In this document: piece after piece, positions 33,645-44,680 of the stretch
Position numbering within the stretch: position 1 is the first letter of the stretch
Layout of the letters: the number at the start of each line of letters is the position of its first letter
Assembly: GCA_017654935.2 (NCBI GenBank)
Contig: CM065691.1
Span: forward strand, 30,206,344 to 30,270,343
Direction of reading: 5' to 3'
Origin: Phymorhynchus buccinoides
Lineage: Eukaryota > Mollusca > Gastropoda > Neogastropoda > Raphitomidae
DNA length: 64,000 bases
The notes under the pieces: model-generated
Told to the model about the DNA's origin: nothing
Database searches by the model: none
Seen by the model: only the letters and a program-made list of their open reading frames with translations
Translations under genes and position numbers: made by a program

Positions 33645-34784
33645 GTAAGAGAGGAGAGAGAGAGAGGAGTCAGGAGAGAGAGAGAGAGAGAGATGAGAGA
33701 GAGAGAGAGTGAGAGAATGTGAGAGAGAGTGAGATATTTTGTATAATTGTTTGTCATTATAACATAATTATGCTATTAATTAAATACGAAGATAAAATTA
33801 ATTAGATGAAATACCAAGATCACACAAAAAGAGAATAAGTTATATATTAAGACGTTATCATCAAAGCATCAACAGGACCCATAAAAAGTACCATACTTGC
33901 ACAAAGGCATAAACAGGTGCAATAAAAAGCATATAATAAAGCATTGCACACATGGAATAAACTCACAAGAGAATAAACAGATCAATGGAAAGCACATAGT
34001 AAGACATTGCCCAAACATGATAAGATAAGGGGAAAAGAAAGCACATATCAAGACACGTGCTTTATCACTGTATTATACAAATTTGACGAGTATCACTGTT
34101 GATCCCTTTAACTGTTTGTCTTACTTTGTTTTTAAGAAGTATTCCTGCTATTTTAGAGCTGTAACTTCCATCATCTTCTTTCTGGGATCATCATCTCTGT
34201 CTTAAGCCATTATCAGTCGTTCGCCTACACAAAGATGAGCATTAGTGTTGAGTCTGAATGCTCTTTGACCTTCGACGCAATGTGCTTATCTTAGTTTTGT
34301 GTTGTGGGGTATCAAAGACTGTATAGGGGAAGATAAACATCCAGTCTCTTCCCTATATGAGTAGTGAGGACAGAAAAACAGTACACATTTACACATCGAT
34401 AGGCCAGTTGAATACTCCGTTCAAGTTCCAGTCTGAGTTTTTGGATAGCCTCCACTGTGAAAAGTGTACTGTCCCCACTAACGATAACTCTATCAGCCCG
34501 GTTCGCCGAGCTCTTAAGTAATCCATCTTACTCTTTTATAATATCTTTGGGGGTATGCCCTCTACTCAGATGGCTTTTATCGTTGATTGACAACGAGCCA
34601 TGAATTTGGGGGACAGTGATAAAATGAAAGTGACAGTACAGTTATGGAAAAAACCCATCATTTTACATTTTTGTTATTCTTAGAAATGGCCATGATACAC
34701 AAACGTGGAGGGATTGGGCAGATTCGGGAGCTTTTGGGATGTGTTGACCTTTGGGGGACCACACCCAACGCCGACTTTCCTTAA
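33645..34784. other. ALP copy 2, intron IV, left part
   Basis: A GA-rich stretch (33650-33735), then AT-rich sequence. At 34405-34600 it carries the reverse complement of blocks seen at 22140-22340 (e.g. CTAACGATAACTCTATCAGC), so a dispersed or locally inverted piece is present. Confidence 0.45.
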
Positions 34785-35216
34785 CCCTTTCACTGCCAAT
34801 GTCGAACTTTTGCACCACAATGATTTAACACACCCATGTCACTAAAAGGCATCAAATCAGGGCACTGTTATCTGAAGTCCCTATTTTCTTAATTTTGGGA
34901 GGTAAGGGTAGACCTTATTTGCTAATATATATGTCACAGAAGAATTCCCAATATTGCAGATACATTTTTTTCTCTACCCAGTTAAGTTTGAACCCTTTCA
35001 CCGCCAATGTCGCATTTTTTTTGCACCACAATGATTTTAACATCCATGTTTGGTTTTTTTTTCCCCCCCCCCCCCCCCACCATTAAAAGTAATCAATCAG
35101 GGTCTGTTTTTATCCAAAGACCCTATTCTCTTAATTTTGGGAAGGTAAGAATATGCCTTACTTTAAATATATGTCACAAAGGAAATCCCAATATTACAGA
35201 CATATTTAATGGACAA
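34785..35216 (+). mobile_element. Two piggyBac-type MITE copies, one apparently nested
   Basis: The first copy starts at 34785 after TTAA (34781-34784) and runs to about 34990, where a second CCCTTTCACCGCCAATGTCG start appears at 34993. The second copy replaces the point where the family has a TTTAAT word, so it probably jumped into a TTAA in the first. Neither right end is preserved; the second fades by about 35216 next to a retroelement-like CTTTATTTAACAAGGATAAA. Confidence 0.7.
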
Positions 35217-35237
35217 CATTGGACACTGAACACTTGA

Positions 35238-35430
35238 ATTACTTTATTTAACAAGGATAAATTTTGTAGGGTATGCCTATTTTCTTACAATTCTGTCCTT
35301 GGCTTAAAATTAATTTTTTTTTTTAAAAACAGAGAGAGAGCGAGAAGAGAGGAGAGAGGGGGGGAGAGAGGGAGAGGGAGAGAGGGGGGAGAGGAGAGAA
35401 AGAGGAGAGAGGAGAGATAGAGAGAGACAA
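35238..35430 (-). repeat. Retroelement 3' end with GA-rich tail region
   Basis: CTTTATTTAACAAGGATAAA and TATGCCTATTTTC are the antisense 3' end shared with 55883-55925 and, reversed, with 53411-53470. A G/A-rich tract follows at 35331-35428 and ends about 30 bases before the ALP exon V acceptor. Confidence 0.6.
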
Positions 35431-35458
35431 AATCATCCATCTGGTTTGAAATCCACAG

Positions 35459-35883
35459 CTGCGGACGATTACCGCTTCCAAGTGGCCGTGCCCACGCGGA
35501 AGAACGCCGAGACCCACGGCGGGGAGGACGTGGCCATCTACGCCAAGGGCCCCATGGCCCACCTGTTCCACGGAGTGCACGAGCAGAACTACATCGCCCA
35601 CGTCATGGCTTACGCCTCCTGTGTGGGGCCCAATAAGGGACACTGCATCGACTCCACGCCCGACCCTGACCCGGAAGGCAACGACGACTGCACGGGAGGG
35701 GCGGCGGGGAGGAGAGCTGGGGGGGAGGTGGTGATGGTGGTGGTGTTACTACTACTACTAGCAGGGTTTGATTATGGTCATGAACCTGCGCGTGGGTTCT
35801 TCTTGGTTTTAATTAGCAACTTAGGACGCGTGTTTGACCGCCAGGGGGGCATTGCCAAAACCAGTAAGGGGCTTAGCGCGTGA
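35459..35883 (+). CDS. ALP: ALP copy 2, exon V (altered C-terminus)
   Basis: Acceptor ATCCACAG. It encodes [32 protein letters not shown] and [20 protein letters not shown], with the His ligand kept. A two-residue insertion gives [10 protein letters not shown]. After the hydrophobic [13 protein letters not shown] a one-base insertion relative to copy 1 shifts the frame, giving a 30-odd-residue extra tail to TGA at 35881 instead of ending shortly after. A GPI signal needs the hydrophobic segment at the very end, so anchoring may be lost. Confidence 0.88.
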
Positions 35884-38500
35884 TTTTCTTAGTTGGACGT
35901 AGTGAGAGAAAGAGAGAGAGAGAGAGGGGAGGGGGGACTCCTTCCCCCTCTCTCTCTTTATCCCCAACTAATAATAATATAGAGAGGATTAGACCCTATT
36001 GCGTTGGTATGCCACCTGGCGGTCAAATTGGCGAGCTAGGTTGACCATTACTGAGAAAGGATAAGGTTAATCGCCTGCGTACATTAGATTCGTAGTCCTC
36101 ACGTTCCGTACGGAACCCCCTTTCGCTTATATAAGCAATAAGCGGACGGGACTGCGGATGAGATTCCTCAACCGCTTCTTTCTTATATATACTGCTCACA
36201 AAAAGTATAATAATAATAATAATACTGGTTATTTATAGAGCGCTTAACTCCCTCCCTTTGCAGGGAGCTCAAAGCGCTGAACAAAAGGCTTAAACACTAA
36301 CATGCAGACAAACACACACATTTAAAGACAAGACAAGAATAAAAAAAATAATCAACAGGAAGACAAGTATCAAAGAATATAAGTATGGGGGTATTGACCT
36401 TTTGCAATATCACCCTGGGTTCAATAACCAGACCCATAAAGTTTCATTTTCATGTGAACATGATAGGTTCAGCCGTTTCCCTTGGCTTGTTAAATCGAAG
36501 ACCAAAAAATTCAATGGTACAATGTCACCGTGGACTGCCAGAGGCGATAAACCGCAGTGGGTATGTTATTCGAAATTTACAAAACACTTTTAACACAGTC
36601 GACATATTGTTTGGGCCAACTGTTTGCTACCAGTGCGTTCAAGGCAATGCTTTTCGCATGCCTTCTGGAACAAGTCTTGTCCTGAAGATTTTCTGGAGGA
36701 TTAATGGTTTTTTTTTTTTTTTTTTTTGTTTTTTTTTTTTTCTTTTTTGCCCGGCGTCCCTAGATCCTCTTACGGGACCCGTTACAATTGTTGAAGCTGA
36801 AATTGAAAAACGCCAGCGTTGGGCAGGTTTCAACCTCAACAAGCGCGATTCGCAATCATTTGGTGGAAAACACGCGGTCAATATGTGCGACAAGTTTAGA
36901 CCGACCGACAGACCGAATCTAAAGTGAGTTATAGGTTTGTGGCTTGTGCACAAAAACAAAAACAAGCGCGTCCTCCACTGAGCACATTTTGTGCAATATC
37001 ACCGTCATATCCACGAAACCCATACCATTCATGGTTGTACAGGGCCCCGGACCCATTTCAGTCAAATGCGCTATGCCTTGGCAGGAAACAGTGCGTCCAA
37101 ACACATTTTACTCCAACTACTTTAGACTATTTTGGACTTTTTTACGTTGCACCCATTGAGTCGTCTCTCTGACAATCACGTGACGTTTCAAAAATCAATT
37201 TTATTCTCGATTTTATGTTCAAGGAATAACATACTTTGTTTGTCAAATTATAGAAATTATAATGTCGTTCTTTAACCAGGGATCTTCCAAAACACCATAT
37301 CCCTAAATGTTGTGAGCTGTTAAAGTTAAGCGAATGGGATTACCGTACGGAGCTTGCGTTATACTGCGGGATTCTAACATGCACGGCCCTTAGTTCTCTT
37401 TCTGTGTGTTACCGGGTGATAGGATAAAAATGACTCCGTTAAATTATCTGTCCTTGCGGTTCAAATCATTCTACAGAGAAACTAGAGCAGTGTCACTTTT
37501 CTCCTAGAATAAAATCAAAACCTGTAAAGATTTGCTAGGATTGTTTTCTCGTTCAATGGGGATGTGAGCAAGGAGAGTAGCTACGATGGCTTGGAGTCAA
37601 ACGGATATCTTTAGATAGGTCCATTGACTTATTATGGATTTATGCAAAACTAAAACTGTATCAGACAATGATGTAGAAATATAAAAAGAGGGGTTTTGCT
37701 TTTTATATTTCAGCAGTCTTTTTTAAATACATTTATTAGTTCGTAATGAGTCCATATATGTCAATTGAACTATGAAGATAGTCCGTTTTGACTCCAAGCC
37801 ACGGAAATTTATTAACGGTACAGTTCGACGTGGTGGTGGATGGTGAGTTTTATGTCCAATGTCGTGACCTTATGGACAAATCTCATACAGTTCTTACGGT
37901 GGTGGTGATGGTGAGTTTCGTCCAATGAGTCGTTGACCTATGGACAATATCATACAGTTCAAGTGGTGTGATGGTGAGTTTTAGTCCAAATAGTCGTGAT
38001 CTTATGGACAATCTATACAGTTCTACTTAGAGTCGTTGTCTGTAGCACACGTTGTTGTTTCTGGTAATATTTTGTGTCTCTTTATGTGGGTTTTATGTCA
38101 AGAAATCCTGATATCATTGTCTATTTGTTTATGATCGTGACATGTTCAGTTATCGAACTGGTATGTTAATTAGAGTATTTTTTCGCTTTCGTTATTATTT
38201 TTCCCTTGATAACTTACTGTTAAGTGAGATATTACAATTGTTAATGGATTTGTTGTGATTAAAAAAAGATTGTTGAGTATGTACAAATTTGAAATATTTT
38301 CGATTGCATATTGACATGTTATTTACGCACAATCAATGTCTTTATTCAAATATAAAATAACATCGGCAACAAATAAAAAAGAAAATTATAAAACACTCCA
38401 GAAGCAGCCACATGGCCCTGCGTTTACCTCTGCAGTGATAATGATAGTTATTTTGTTCTAATTTATAGTTCTCATAATTACATAAGCCAATTCTCGCTAT
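35884..38500. repeat. Duplicated 3' flank, copy 2
   Basis: Counterpart of 16935-19335 with indels. Extra features: poly-T at 36709-36740, (AAT)n near 36210-36225, and a run of three or four diverged repeats at about 37835-38020 built on TTATGGACAATATCATACAG and GGTGATGGTGAGTTT, which is a single copy in copy 1 (about 18020-18040). The SINE of copy 1 is missing. No gene. Confidence 0.7.
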
Positions 38501-39000
38501 NNNNNNNNNNNNNNNNNNNNNNNNNNNNNNNNNNNNNNNNNNNNNNNNNNNNNNNNNNNNNNNNNNNNNNNNNNNNNNNNNNNNNNNNNNNNNNNNNNNN
38601 NNNNNNNNNNNNNNNNNNNNNNNNNNNNNNNNNNNNNNNNNNNNNNNNNNNNNNNNNNNNNNNNNNNNNNNNNNNNNNNNNNNNNNNNNNNNNNNNNNNN
38701 NNNNNNNNNNNNNNNNNNNNNNNNNNNNNNNNNNNNNNNNNNNNNNNNNNNNNNNNNNNNNNNNNNNNNNNNNNNNNNNNNNNNNNNNNNNNNNNNNNNN
38801 NNNNNNNNNNNNNNNNNNNNNNNNNNNNNNNNNNNNNNNNNNNNNNNNNNNNNNNNNNNNNNNNNNNNNNNNNNNNNNNNNNNNNNNNNNNNNNNNNNNN
38901 NNNNNNNNNNNNNNNNNNNNNNNNNNNNNNNNNNNNNNNNNNNNNNNNNNNNNNNNNNNNNNNNNNNNNNNNNNNNNNNNNNNNNNNNNNNNNNNNNNNN
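38501..39000. other. Assembly gap, 500 N
   Basis: Exactly 500 N. The contig to its left ends inside sequence homologous to 19320-19335 of copy 1. Confidence 0.99.
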
Positions 39001-39719
39001 TGCACCAGTCAGTTAATCACAAAACAGCCATTCTTTCACTGACAATTAGTACTTAAATACCAGCTACTTGTACTTATCACCGGTCACTTCTAATCACAGT
39101 CATGTCTGATTCAATCATTTTTTCTCATCACCTTCAGTCAATTATTCCTGAATTTAAAAAAAGTCTGCAAAGTCTTGTCACCGAGTCACGCAACAAGAAG
39201 TCGCCTGTATATCTATAATAAAAAATTCATCCTATGTGCGAGTGTCCACCGCGAGACACTTTCTGAAGTGTGGTGTGAGTGAGTGTGTCTGCCCCGAGCT
39301 GCCTTCTGTGGGTGGACAGAGTGGTGTGTGTCTTGACACAACGCGATCATGCAGGGCAAAGGGAAACCGAGCCACAACAGACTGAAAACGAGTGTGAAGA
39401 TGGACTCAGTGAACAGGAGAAAGGTGTGATGAGATGGACAGGTACGACCAGCGAAAATACTGGTCATCTGCACACCACAAGAGGGTGGATGGAGAAAAGG
39501 AGGTGGAGAATTCCTGTATTTGATTGTTGGGGAAAATAAATATAGATTACACACATTGCTTCGTGGCTTTGTAAGAGAAGAGATCATTGCGGATCTCTGG
39601 TAATAAATGCCTAGGAAATGGATGGAGTATCCATCCATTTGTTAAAAGCTGAAGAACTAAAGGCAGCATTGCTTACATGACCACTGCCGTGCAAATAGGA
39701 ATTGTTCGGAAATAATTAA
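39001..39719. other. Intergenic, no gene recognised
   Basis: Open frames on both strands at 39213-39638 overlap and have no recognisable domain. The words around 39240-39330 are reminiscent of dispersed molluscan repeats, but no partner copy is in the window. Confidence 0.4.
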
Positions 39720-39956
39720 CCCTTTCACCGCCAATGTCGCATTTTAGCACCACAGTGATTTAACACCTATGTCACTAAAAGGCATCAAATTGGGGTATAT
39801 TATCCAAAGACCCTATTGTCTTAGTTTTGGGAAGTAAGGATAGACCATATTTTATATACATCACAGAAGAATCCCCAATACGGCAGATGGATTTTGTTCT
39901 GTACCCAGGTAAATTTAATGGAATTTTTGGCTGAAATATGGCTGGCAGTGAAAGGG
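39720..39956 (+). mobile_element. piggyBac-type MITE, complete copy
   Basis: 237 bp between perfect TTAA sites (39716-39719 and 39957-39960). Ends CCCTTTCACCGCCA and TGGCAGTGAAAGGG. Internal landmarks are TTTAGCACCACAGTGATTTA and GGGAAGTAAGGATAGACC. Confidence 0.9.
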
Positions 39957-40886
39957 TTAAGGGGAGTAATTTCATGGTGTGTGGGAGTGATCTCGCCTAA
40001 TTCAATCGGTCAAACAGGGAAAGTCACTCGACCTTCAGCTCTCGTAGCCTATCGACTTGTGTGTTTGAGCAGACATACAGCACTTAGAACACTGTGCGTC
40101 ATTCTAAAAATTGTCATTTATATTTTTACGTCACATTTTGCAAGTTTTATCAGTTTGTGGCTACCCTTAATTTTTCCCAAAAAAATGTTTGCAAGTCGCT
40201 GACTCGCATCCTGCGGTTTCAAGCTTTGACGCCATTGTTGTATTGTTGCTATGGCATTTGACCAAGTCATGGAGGTTAGCAACTCTAATTTTCACAAAGT
40301 GCTCTCCCCTAGTTTTTTTCTCTCCCGAAAATCGTCTATTGGATATGTTCATCTAAACAATAAAGCAAAAGATTTTCCATCATTACCTGCAACAACGAAA
40401 ATTGCAAGGTTCCATGCTGTTCAGAGTATTGAGAAACATGGCATTACAATTAATCAATACACTGAATCCCAAGAGGCTTATGCTTAGTAGAACAGCCTAA
40501 GGAACTTGTACCCCAGCAGAACAGCTTGACCATGACAGAACTGTATACCATTTTACAATAATGGGAACTGGCGTTGGTTTACAGAGTTAATCAAACAATT
40601 GCGGACTCTGGGCAGTGCTGATGTCCAACTTCTAAGCAATATCAGGATGTAGAATCAATAATGTTAATTTACATAATTATACAATGTGATTTCGAGTTTC
40701 ACCAGTTGGTGCTTTTCCATGACTCTCTCATGAGTCATTTTCACTGAATTCTTATCTGCTTGGAATCAATCTGCTCAACAGGGACCTCATCCATACGCTT
40801 TCTACTATTCCCCTTTTCTGACGTGCTTCAGTTCTGGTGATACTAGTTTATCGCATTCCACATTGTCAAAATGTTACTGCACATTG
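39957..40886. other. Intergenic, no gene recognised
   Basis: A 78-residue open frame at 40251-40487 is the only notable one; it has no recognised motif and no splice context. Otherwise AT-rich sequence. Confidence 0.4.
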
Positions 40887-41335
40887 TGCATATGTTACAC
40901 CCAATCCGTGAAATTGCCTATTTCATGAAATGGGCAAAATGCTTTGCCCAATTTATGAAATGGACAATGTATATCACATTTCTGAATCCCCATTCACACA
41001 GGTATTGATTAAGATTGATTCAACGGCATCACACTTTTCTACATTGTATTTGCACCCCTATCCTGCCCCCCCAACTCGCCCAGATGCTAAGCTGGGGCAT
41101 GCCTGAGCCACACATTGAATCAAACTTTTTATCAAATTAAATCTGAATAAAATAATTTTAACTTGTCTACAGATGAGATTTATCATTCATTTAAACCAAT
41201 TCTTGATCTATGTGTGCTAATGAACAAAAACTATTTTTCATTCATATTGCTTTTCTCAATTGCCAGTTATAAATTGGCTATTTCACGAACTGGGCAAACC
41301 ATTTTGCCCATTTCATGGATTCGGCGTAACACATA
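40887..41335. mobile_element. Inverted-repeat element 3' of the GRXCR-like gene
   Basis: The left arm GTTACACCCAATCCGTGAAA... and the right arm, read on minus, GTTACGCCGAATCCATGAAA are imperfect inverted repeats of about 60 bp (40889-40965 and 41274-41332). Each contains an inner palindrome built on GGGCAAAATG. About 450 bp in all. Superfamily not identified. It lies about 30 bases beyond the stop codon of the gene and so probably forms part of its 3' UTR. Confidence 0.7.
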
Positions 41336-41365
41336 TATCAGTCATAATCGTTAAATAAGTTGTCG

Positions 41366-41554
41366 TCACTCCTGCTGGTCGACGCAGTCCTGGCACCTCT
41401 GAAGCCCGTTGTCGTCGCAGTGCATGCAGCGCAGGGCGAAGAACTCCTCGGTGAAGTTGTTCCGGTGCACGGACCGCTTGCTGCCGTGGCAGCTCCTGCA
41501 CAGCACGTACCTGTAGCCCCCGCACGTGTCGCACATGGTTCGCACCTGGATCTT
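41366..41554 (-). CDS. GRXCR1: GRXCR1-like, terminal exon (four-CxxC module)
   Basis: Acceptor TTGCAG (41555-41560 on the plus strand) and stop TGA at 41366-41368. 62 residues: KIQVRTMCDTCGGYRYVLCR, SCHGSKRSVHRNNFTEEFFA, LRCMHCDDNGLQRCQDC. Four CxxC pairs (CDTC, CRSC, CMHC, CQDC) are spaced as in the GRXCR family and presumably bind zinc. CHGSKxSxxRNxFTxxFxALxC is the diagnostic core. Confidence 0.93.
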   Translation of the reverse strand, partial: KIQVRTMCDTCGGYRYVLCRSCHGSKRSVHRNNFTEEFFALRCMHCDDNGLQRCQDCVDQQE

Positions 41555-41879
41555 CTGCAAGGCATCAGGATGGAGTGAAGAATGAATTAGTTCAGCTGTT
41601 GTATCAAAGAGTTTGAAAGAAATGACAAAAGTTTGAAGGACATCAACATCATCCATCATTTCATCTGGATAGGTTAGATTAGGTACATTATAGTCACAGA
41701 GGCGTTTCTGTGAAATTCGGGTGGCTCCCACCTGCAGAGCGCGTCGCAGCCAGAGGCGCGCCACCAAATTTTGTATTTTTTTTTGCATGCGATTTTTGTG
41801 ACTGATGAAGGAAGGGAGGGGGGTAAATTTTGACCAAATGACTTTTTCGTTGCCACTGGGTTTAACGTGTGCTAAGTGC

Positions 41880-42012
41880 ATGAGCACACGGGACCTCGGT
41901 TTATCATCTCATCCGCAAGGCCTAGTGCAAAGTGAGGAAAAATCCTCTGTACCCAGGTTTCGAACTCGGATTTACTTGATACGAAGCGAACGCGCTACCA
42001 CTGTGCCTCTAC
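41880..42012 (-). repeat. tRNA-derived SINE in GRXCR intron
   Basis: On minus: GAGGCACAGTGGTAGCGCGT carries an A-box-like GTGGTAGCGCG, and GAGTTCGAAACC is a B box about 25 bases later. It is a different subfamily from the SINE at 18601. It is too diverged to be a tRNA gene. Confidence 0.75.
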
Positions 42013-42460
42013 ACTATACAAAAAAACAATACAAAAATTATGCATGTATGTCGTGTCCGAATGACTTCCAGAGGAGGCAGCAGCTATTCAAGAGGGCTGG
42101 GCTGGAATTTCGTTTATTGTGGATATGCCTTGCCTAGGGTATATACGGTAATACCCAGTCTCTTGCCAAGGACTTTAGAGCTGATGTTGGAGAAGGATTT
42201 CAAAAAGTGCAATATGGTTGACGTATTAGTTCTTGTGACTGTTTTTAAGCCCTTAAATAATATGTTGTGTTCTATTTTTGTAATTCTGTGTTTGCACCCG
42301 AATGCAATTTCTCTGTATAGAGATAATAAAGATTTCTTGAAGCCTTTTTGGTGGTGTTGGGAACTCGTTTCAGTGTTGTCCCTCTACAGTCTGGGGCCTT
42401 GATGGCCCTTTTAACCGCGGTTTTCAGAGGATTGGACTTCAGACTATTCATATGCCTCAC
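42013..42460. other. GRXCR intron, no feature
   Basis: Intronic sequence without a recognised gene or repeat. Contains an AATAAA-like word near 42325 in a retro-like context (GATAATAAAGATTTCTTG). Confidence 0.4.
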
Positions 42461-42461
42461 T

Positions 42462-42537
42462 CACTCACTCACACACACACGCACGCACGCACGCACGTAC
42501 GCACACACACACACGCGCGCGCACACACACACACACT
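42462..42537. repeat. (CA)n/(CG)n tract downstream of GRXCR exon 2 donor
   Basis: CACTCACTCAC then CACACG and CGCGCG runs. On the transcribed minus strand it is a UG-rich tract starting about 27 bases after the exon's 5' splice site. Confidence 0.93.
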
Positions 42538-42564
42538 TGCAGAACCAATTTTATAAACACTCAC

Positions 42565-42630
42565 AGGGAAGCTGTGTAGGAGTTTTCTTAGCTCTCCGCT
42601 TTCGTTCAACTTCTCAAGGTCCCCCGACCC
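42565..42630 (-). CDS. GRXCR1: GRXCR1-like, middle exon (66 bp)
   Basis: Acceptor TATATGCAG (CTG at 42631-42633 on plus) and donor GTGAGTG (42558-42564). It encodes the 22 residues beginning GSGDLEKLNESGELRKLL and ending HSFP. Joined to the previous exon it gives DGVHLGGSGDLEKLNESGEL, matching the family's DGxxLGGxxxxxxxNESGEL segment, the C-terminal part of the glutaredoxin fold. Confidence 0.9.
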
Positions 42631-43155
42631 CTGCATATACATACAACAAAACGCAATATTATAGTACAATCATTATTATCTATACATGTTAAAAAAAACC
42701 TCGTCTCTTGCAATGCAAATCGTGACAGAGAGAGAGAGAGAGGGGTGGTGGTGTTAGAGGTGGAGAGACGAACATAGGTGTGTGTGTGTTTTGGTGTTAT
42801 GCACATGTAACAAAATTACCCTGTCTATCTAGGTCACATAAAGGATTAAGCAAATGACATGGACAACAACATAAGCCTTGTAACTCCCATTAAAAAAATC
42901 CACGTAGCTTATGCGTAAGCTTAGTGTTTTTGCTCCGGTTGAGTACAAAAGTTACAGTATGAATCACCCCACCAGGGGGCTTTTAGGTCCTTGCTGTATA
43001 TCAGTGGGGCATATCCTTGTAGCACAATAAACCGATTTTTAAAAAAAATCGACAAAAAGTAGGCCTATTCAAAAACTAATTTCTCCTGCTGTGTTTCTCA
43101 CAATTGAGGCGGTTGGTTACATGTGACGTCAAGCGTTATTGCTAAATAAAATTGC

Positions 43156-43194
<39 letters not shown>

Positions 43195-43529
43195 AACGTG
43201 TTCGTCAGCATTCGTGCTTATCATGATGACTAGAATATTTCTTTTTTTTCCTTTCCATTTTCAACTCTAAACTCTAAACGTTAAACGCCATTTACATTAC
43301 AGACATAGATGGTTGACTATAAATTAGCCCTACATTTGAACAAATACTTACAAAATAATATTCTTTTGTGTACAATCTCGTACGCAAGCAAGCGCGCGCA
43401 CACACGCACGCACACACACACACACACACACACACTAACGCATTTAAATGCATCATTCGGCCCCTGCAATCCAAACTGTTCCCCTACACATGATACTAAC
43501 ACACTTGAACACCACGCCCCTCGCGAAAA

Positions 43530-43728
43530 TGGTGTTTTACGTCCTCTTGGTCTGAATCAGACACATATGGGACATTTGTAAATACAAATAAGGTGGGAAC
43601 AATACTGGAGGCAATGCCCGGAAGCAGTACGAAACCAGTAAAGTCCCGATTTTTTAAAATTAATACAGATAGCTGTAGCGGTAACCACGCCTCGGTTAAA
43701 CCTCATCGGCTATGGCACTGCCATAAGT
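43530..43728 (-). repeat. SINE-like family F1, near full length
   Basis: Minus-strand copy running from GGCAGTGCCATAGCCGATGA through ACCGAGGCGTGG, CGGGACTTTACTGG and GGAGGCAATGCCCGG (plus strand) to the conserved end GGACGTAAAACACC. About 200 bp and very similar to 48527-48725. A weak pol III-like 5' part is possible, but boxes are not clear. Confidence 0.7.
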
Positions 43729-44070
43729 ATTTTGTTGTTTAAAAGTAACACCACACCCCTATACCCACTAACTCAATTCATCCCCAGGGGACGTCCGTCA
43801 AGGAAGATCTGCGGCTGAAGCAGGAGGAGGTCCCTGTTATCAAGCCGTCCTCTTAGACACCCCCGTCTCCTCCACGACCTTTCTAACAGAGGACTACAAA
43901 ATTCCCTAAACCCCCTACACTGTCGTACCGAAGTATAACCAATCAACATTGTTTTTGTTCACGGCAAAGGCAGAAGAGGGTGGATATCTGCTGTTCAACT
44001 GGTGATGAAAATTCCCTTCCCTTGCATTCCCACCTCATCCCCGCCTAACACACATGGGCCTATGTATGCA

Positions 44071-44276
44071 CGCACACACACACCTCTCTCTCACACACAC
44101 ACACCTCTCACACACACACTCTCTGTCACACACACACACAAACACACGCGCACATACACACACAAACTCACACATACACGCGCGCGCACGCACGCACACA
44201 GAACACACATACACACGCGCGCACACACACACAGAACACACACCTCACACACATACACACGCGCGCGCACACACAG

Positions 44277-44308
<32 letters not shown>
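44071..44308. repeat. Long (CA)n/(CT)/(CG)n compound tract
   Basis: About 240 bases of CA repeats interrupted by CTCTCTC, GAACAC and CGCGCG. It ends 33 bases from the donor of the glutaredoxin exon; overlapping open frames are artefacts. Confidence 0.93.
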
Positions 44309-44309
<1 letters not shown>

Positions 44310-44341
44310 CTCCAAGCCGCTGAGTCGCCCAGTCAACTCAC

Positions 44342-44584
44342 CCCGAGATGAACCCCATCCATGAAGATCTGGGGCAAGGGAAGCAGGGGGTCGCTGGTGG
44401 CCAGGCGCTCTCGCAGGGTCTTCTGGTGCTCGGGGCTCATGTGCAGGTCTCGCTGCTCGAAGCGCACCATCTGGGTCTGCAGGATGTTGCGGGCCACCTT
44501 GCACCGCACTGCTGTCTCCCGCACGATCAGCACGGAGGTGCTGTACACCACGATCTTGCCCTTCTCCACCTCCCGGTAGTTGAC
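44342..44584 (-). CDS. GRXCR1: GRXCR1-like, glutaredoxin-domain exon
   Basis: Acceptor CACACACAG and donor GTGAGT (44336-44341). 81 residues: VNYREVEKGKIVVYSTSVLI, RETAVRCKVARNILQT, then FEQRDLHMSPEHQKTLRERL and LPQIFMDGVHLG. The fold elements match glutaredoxin (beta strand VVYSTS, FExRD strand, LPQIFMDG cis-Pro segment). The CPYC redox motif is absent: only one Cys lies in the equivalent helix, as in the vertebrate GRXCR proteins, so a classic dithiol activity is unlikely. Confidence 0.92.
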
Positions 44585-44680
44585 CTGTGTGTGTGATATA
44601 GCAGAAACAGGCACAGCACGTGAAACGCGGTCACGTAGGATTTACAGTTGACAGGCCCTTCCGAGACTATTAAGCCGGTG

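Larger units (their letters stand above)
42640..44341. other. GRXCR intron 1
   Basis: Contains (TG)n at 43158-43191, (CA)n at 43398-43434, a SINE-like F1 copy at 43530-43728 and a long CA/CG tract at 44071-44308. No other coding sequence. Confidence 0.7.
41366..44584 (-). other. GRXCR1: GRXCR1-like gene, 3' portion (3 exons)
   Basis: Gene-level entry. Exons of 243, 66 and 189 bp, all phase 0, give 165 residues plus stop. They are the glutaredoxin-like domain and C-terminal Cys module of the glutaredoxin domain-containing cysteine-rich protein family. In vertebrates GRXCR1 is needed for actin-rich stereocilia of hair cells; the molluscan role is unknown. The family N-terminus is poorly conserved and its exons are not confidently found; they would lie at higher coordinates. 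Confidence 0.88.

Noticed and set aside
40251..40487. 78-codon plus-strand frame
   Set aside because: No recognised domain, ordinary AT-rich composition and no splice or homology support.
44091..44504. 137-codon minus frame overlapping the glutaredoxin exon
   Set aside because: It is the wrong frame of the exon joined to (CA)n repeat; the frame giving VVYSTS and LPQIFMDG is the coding one.
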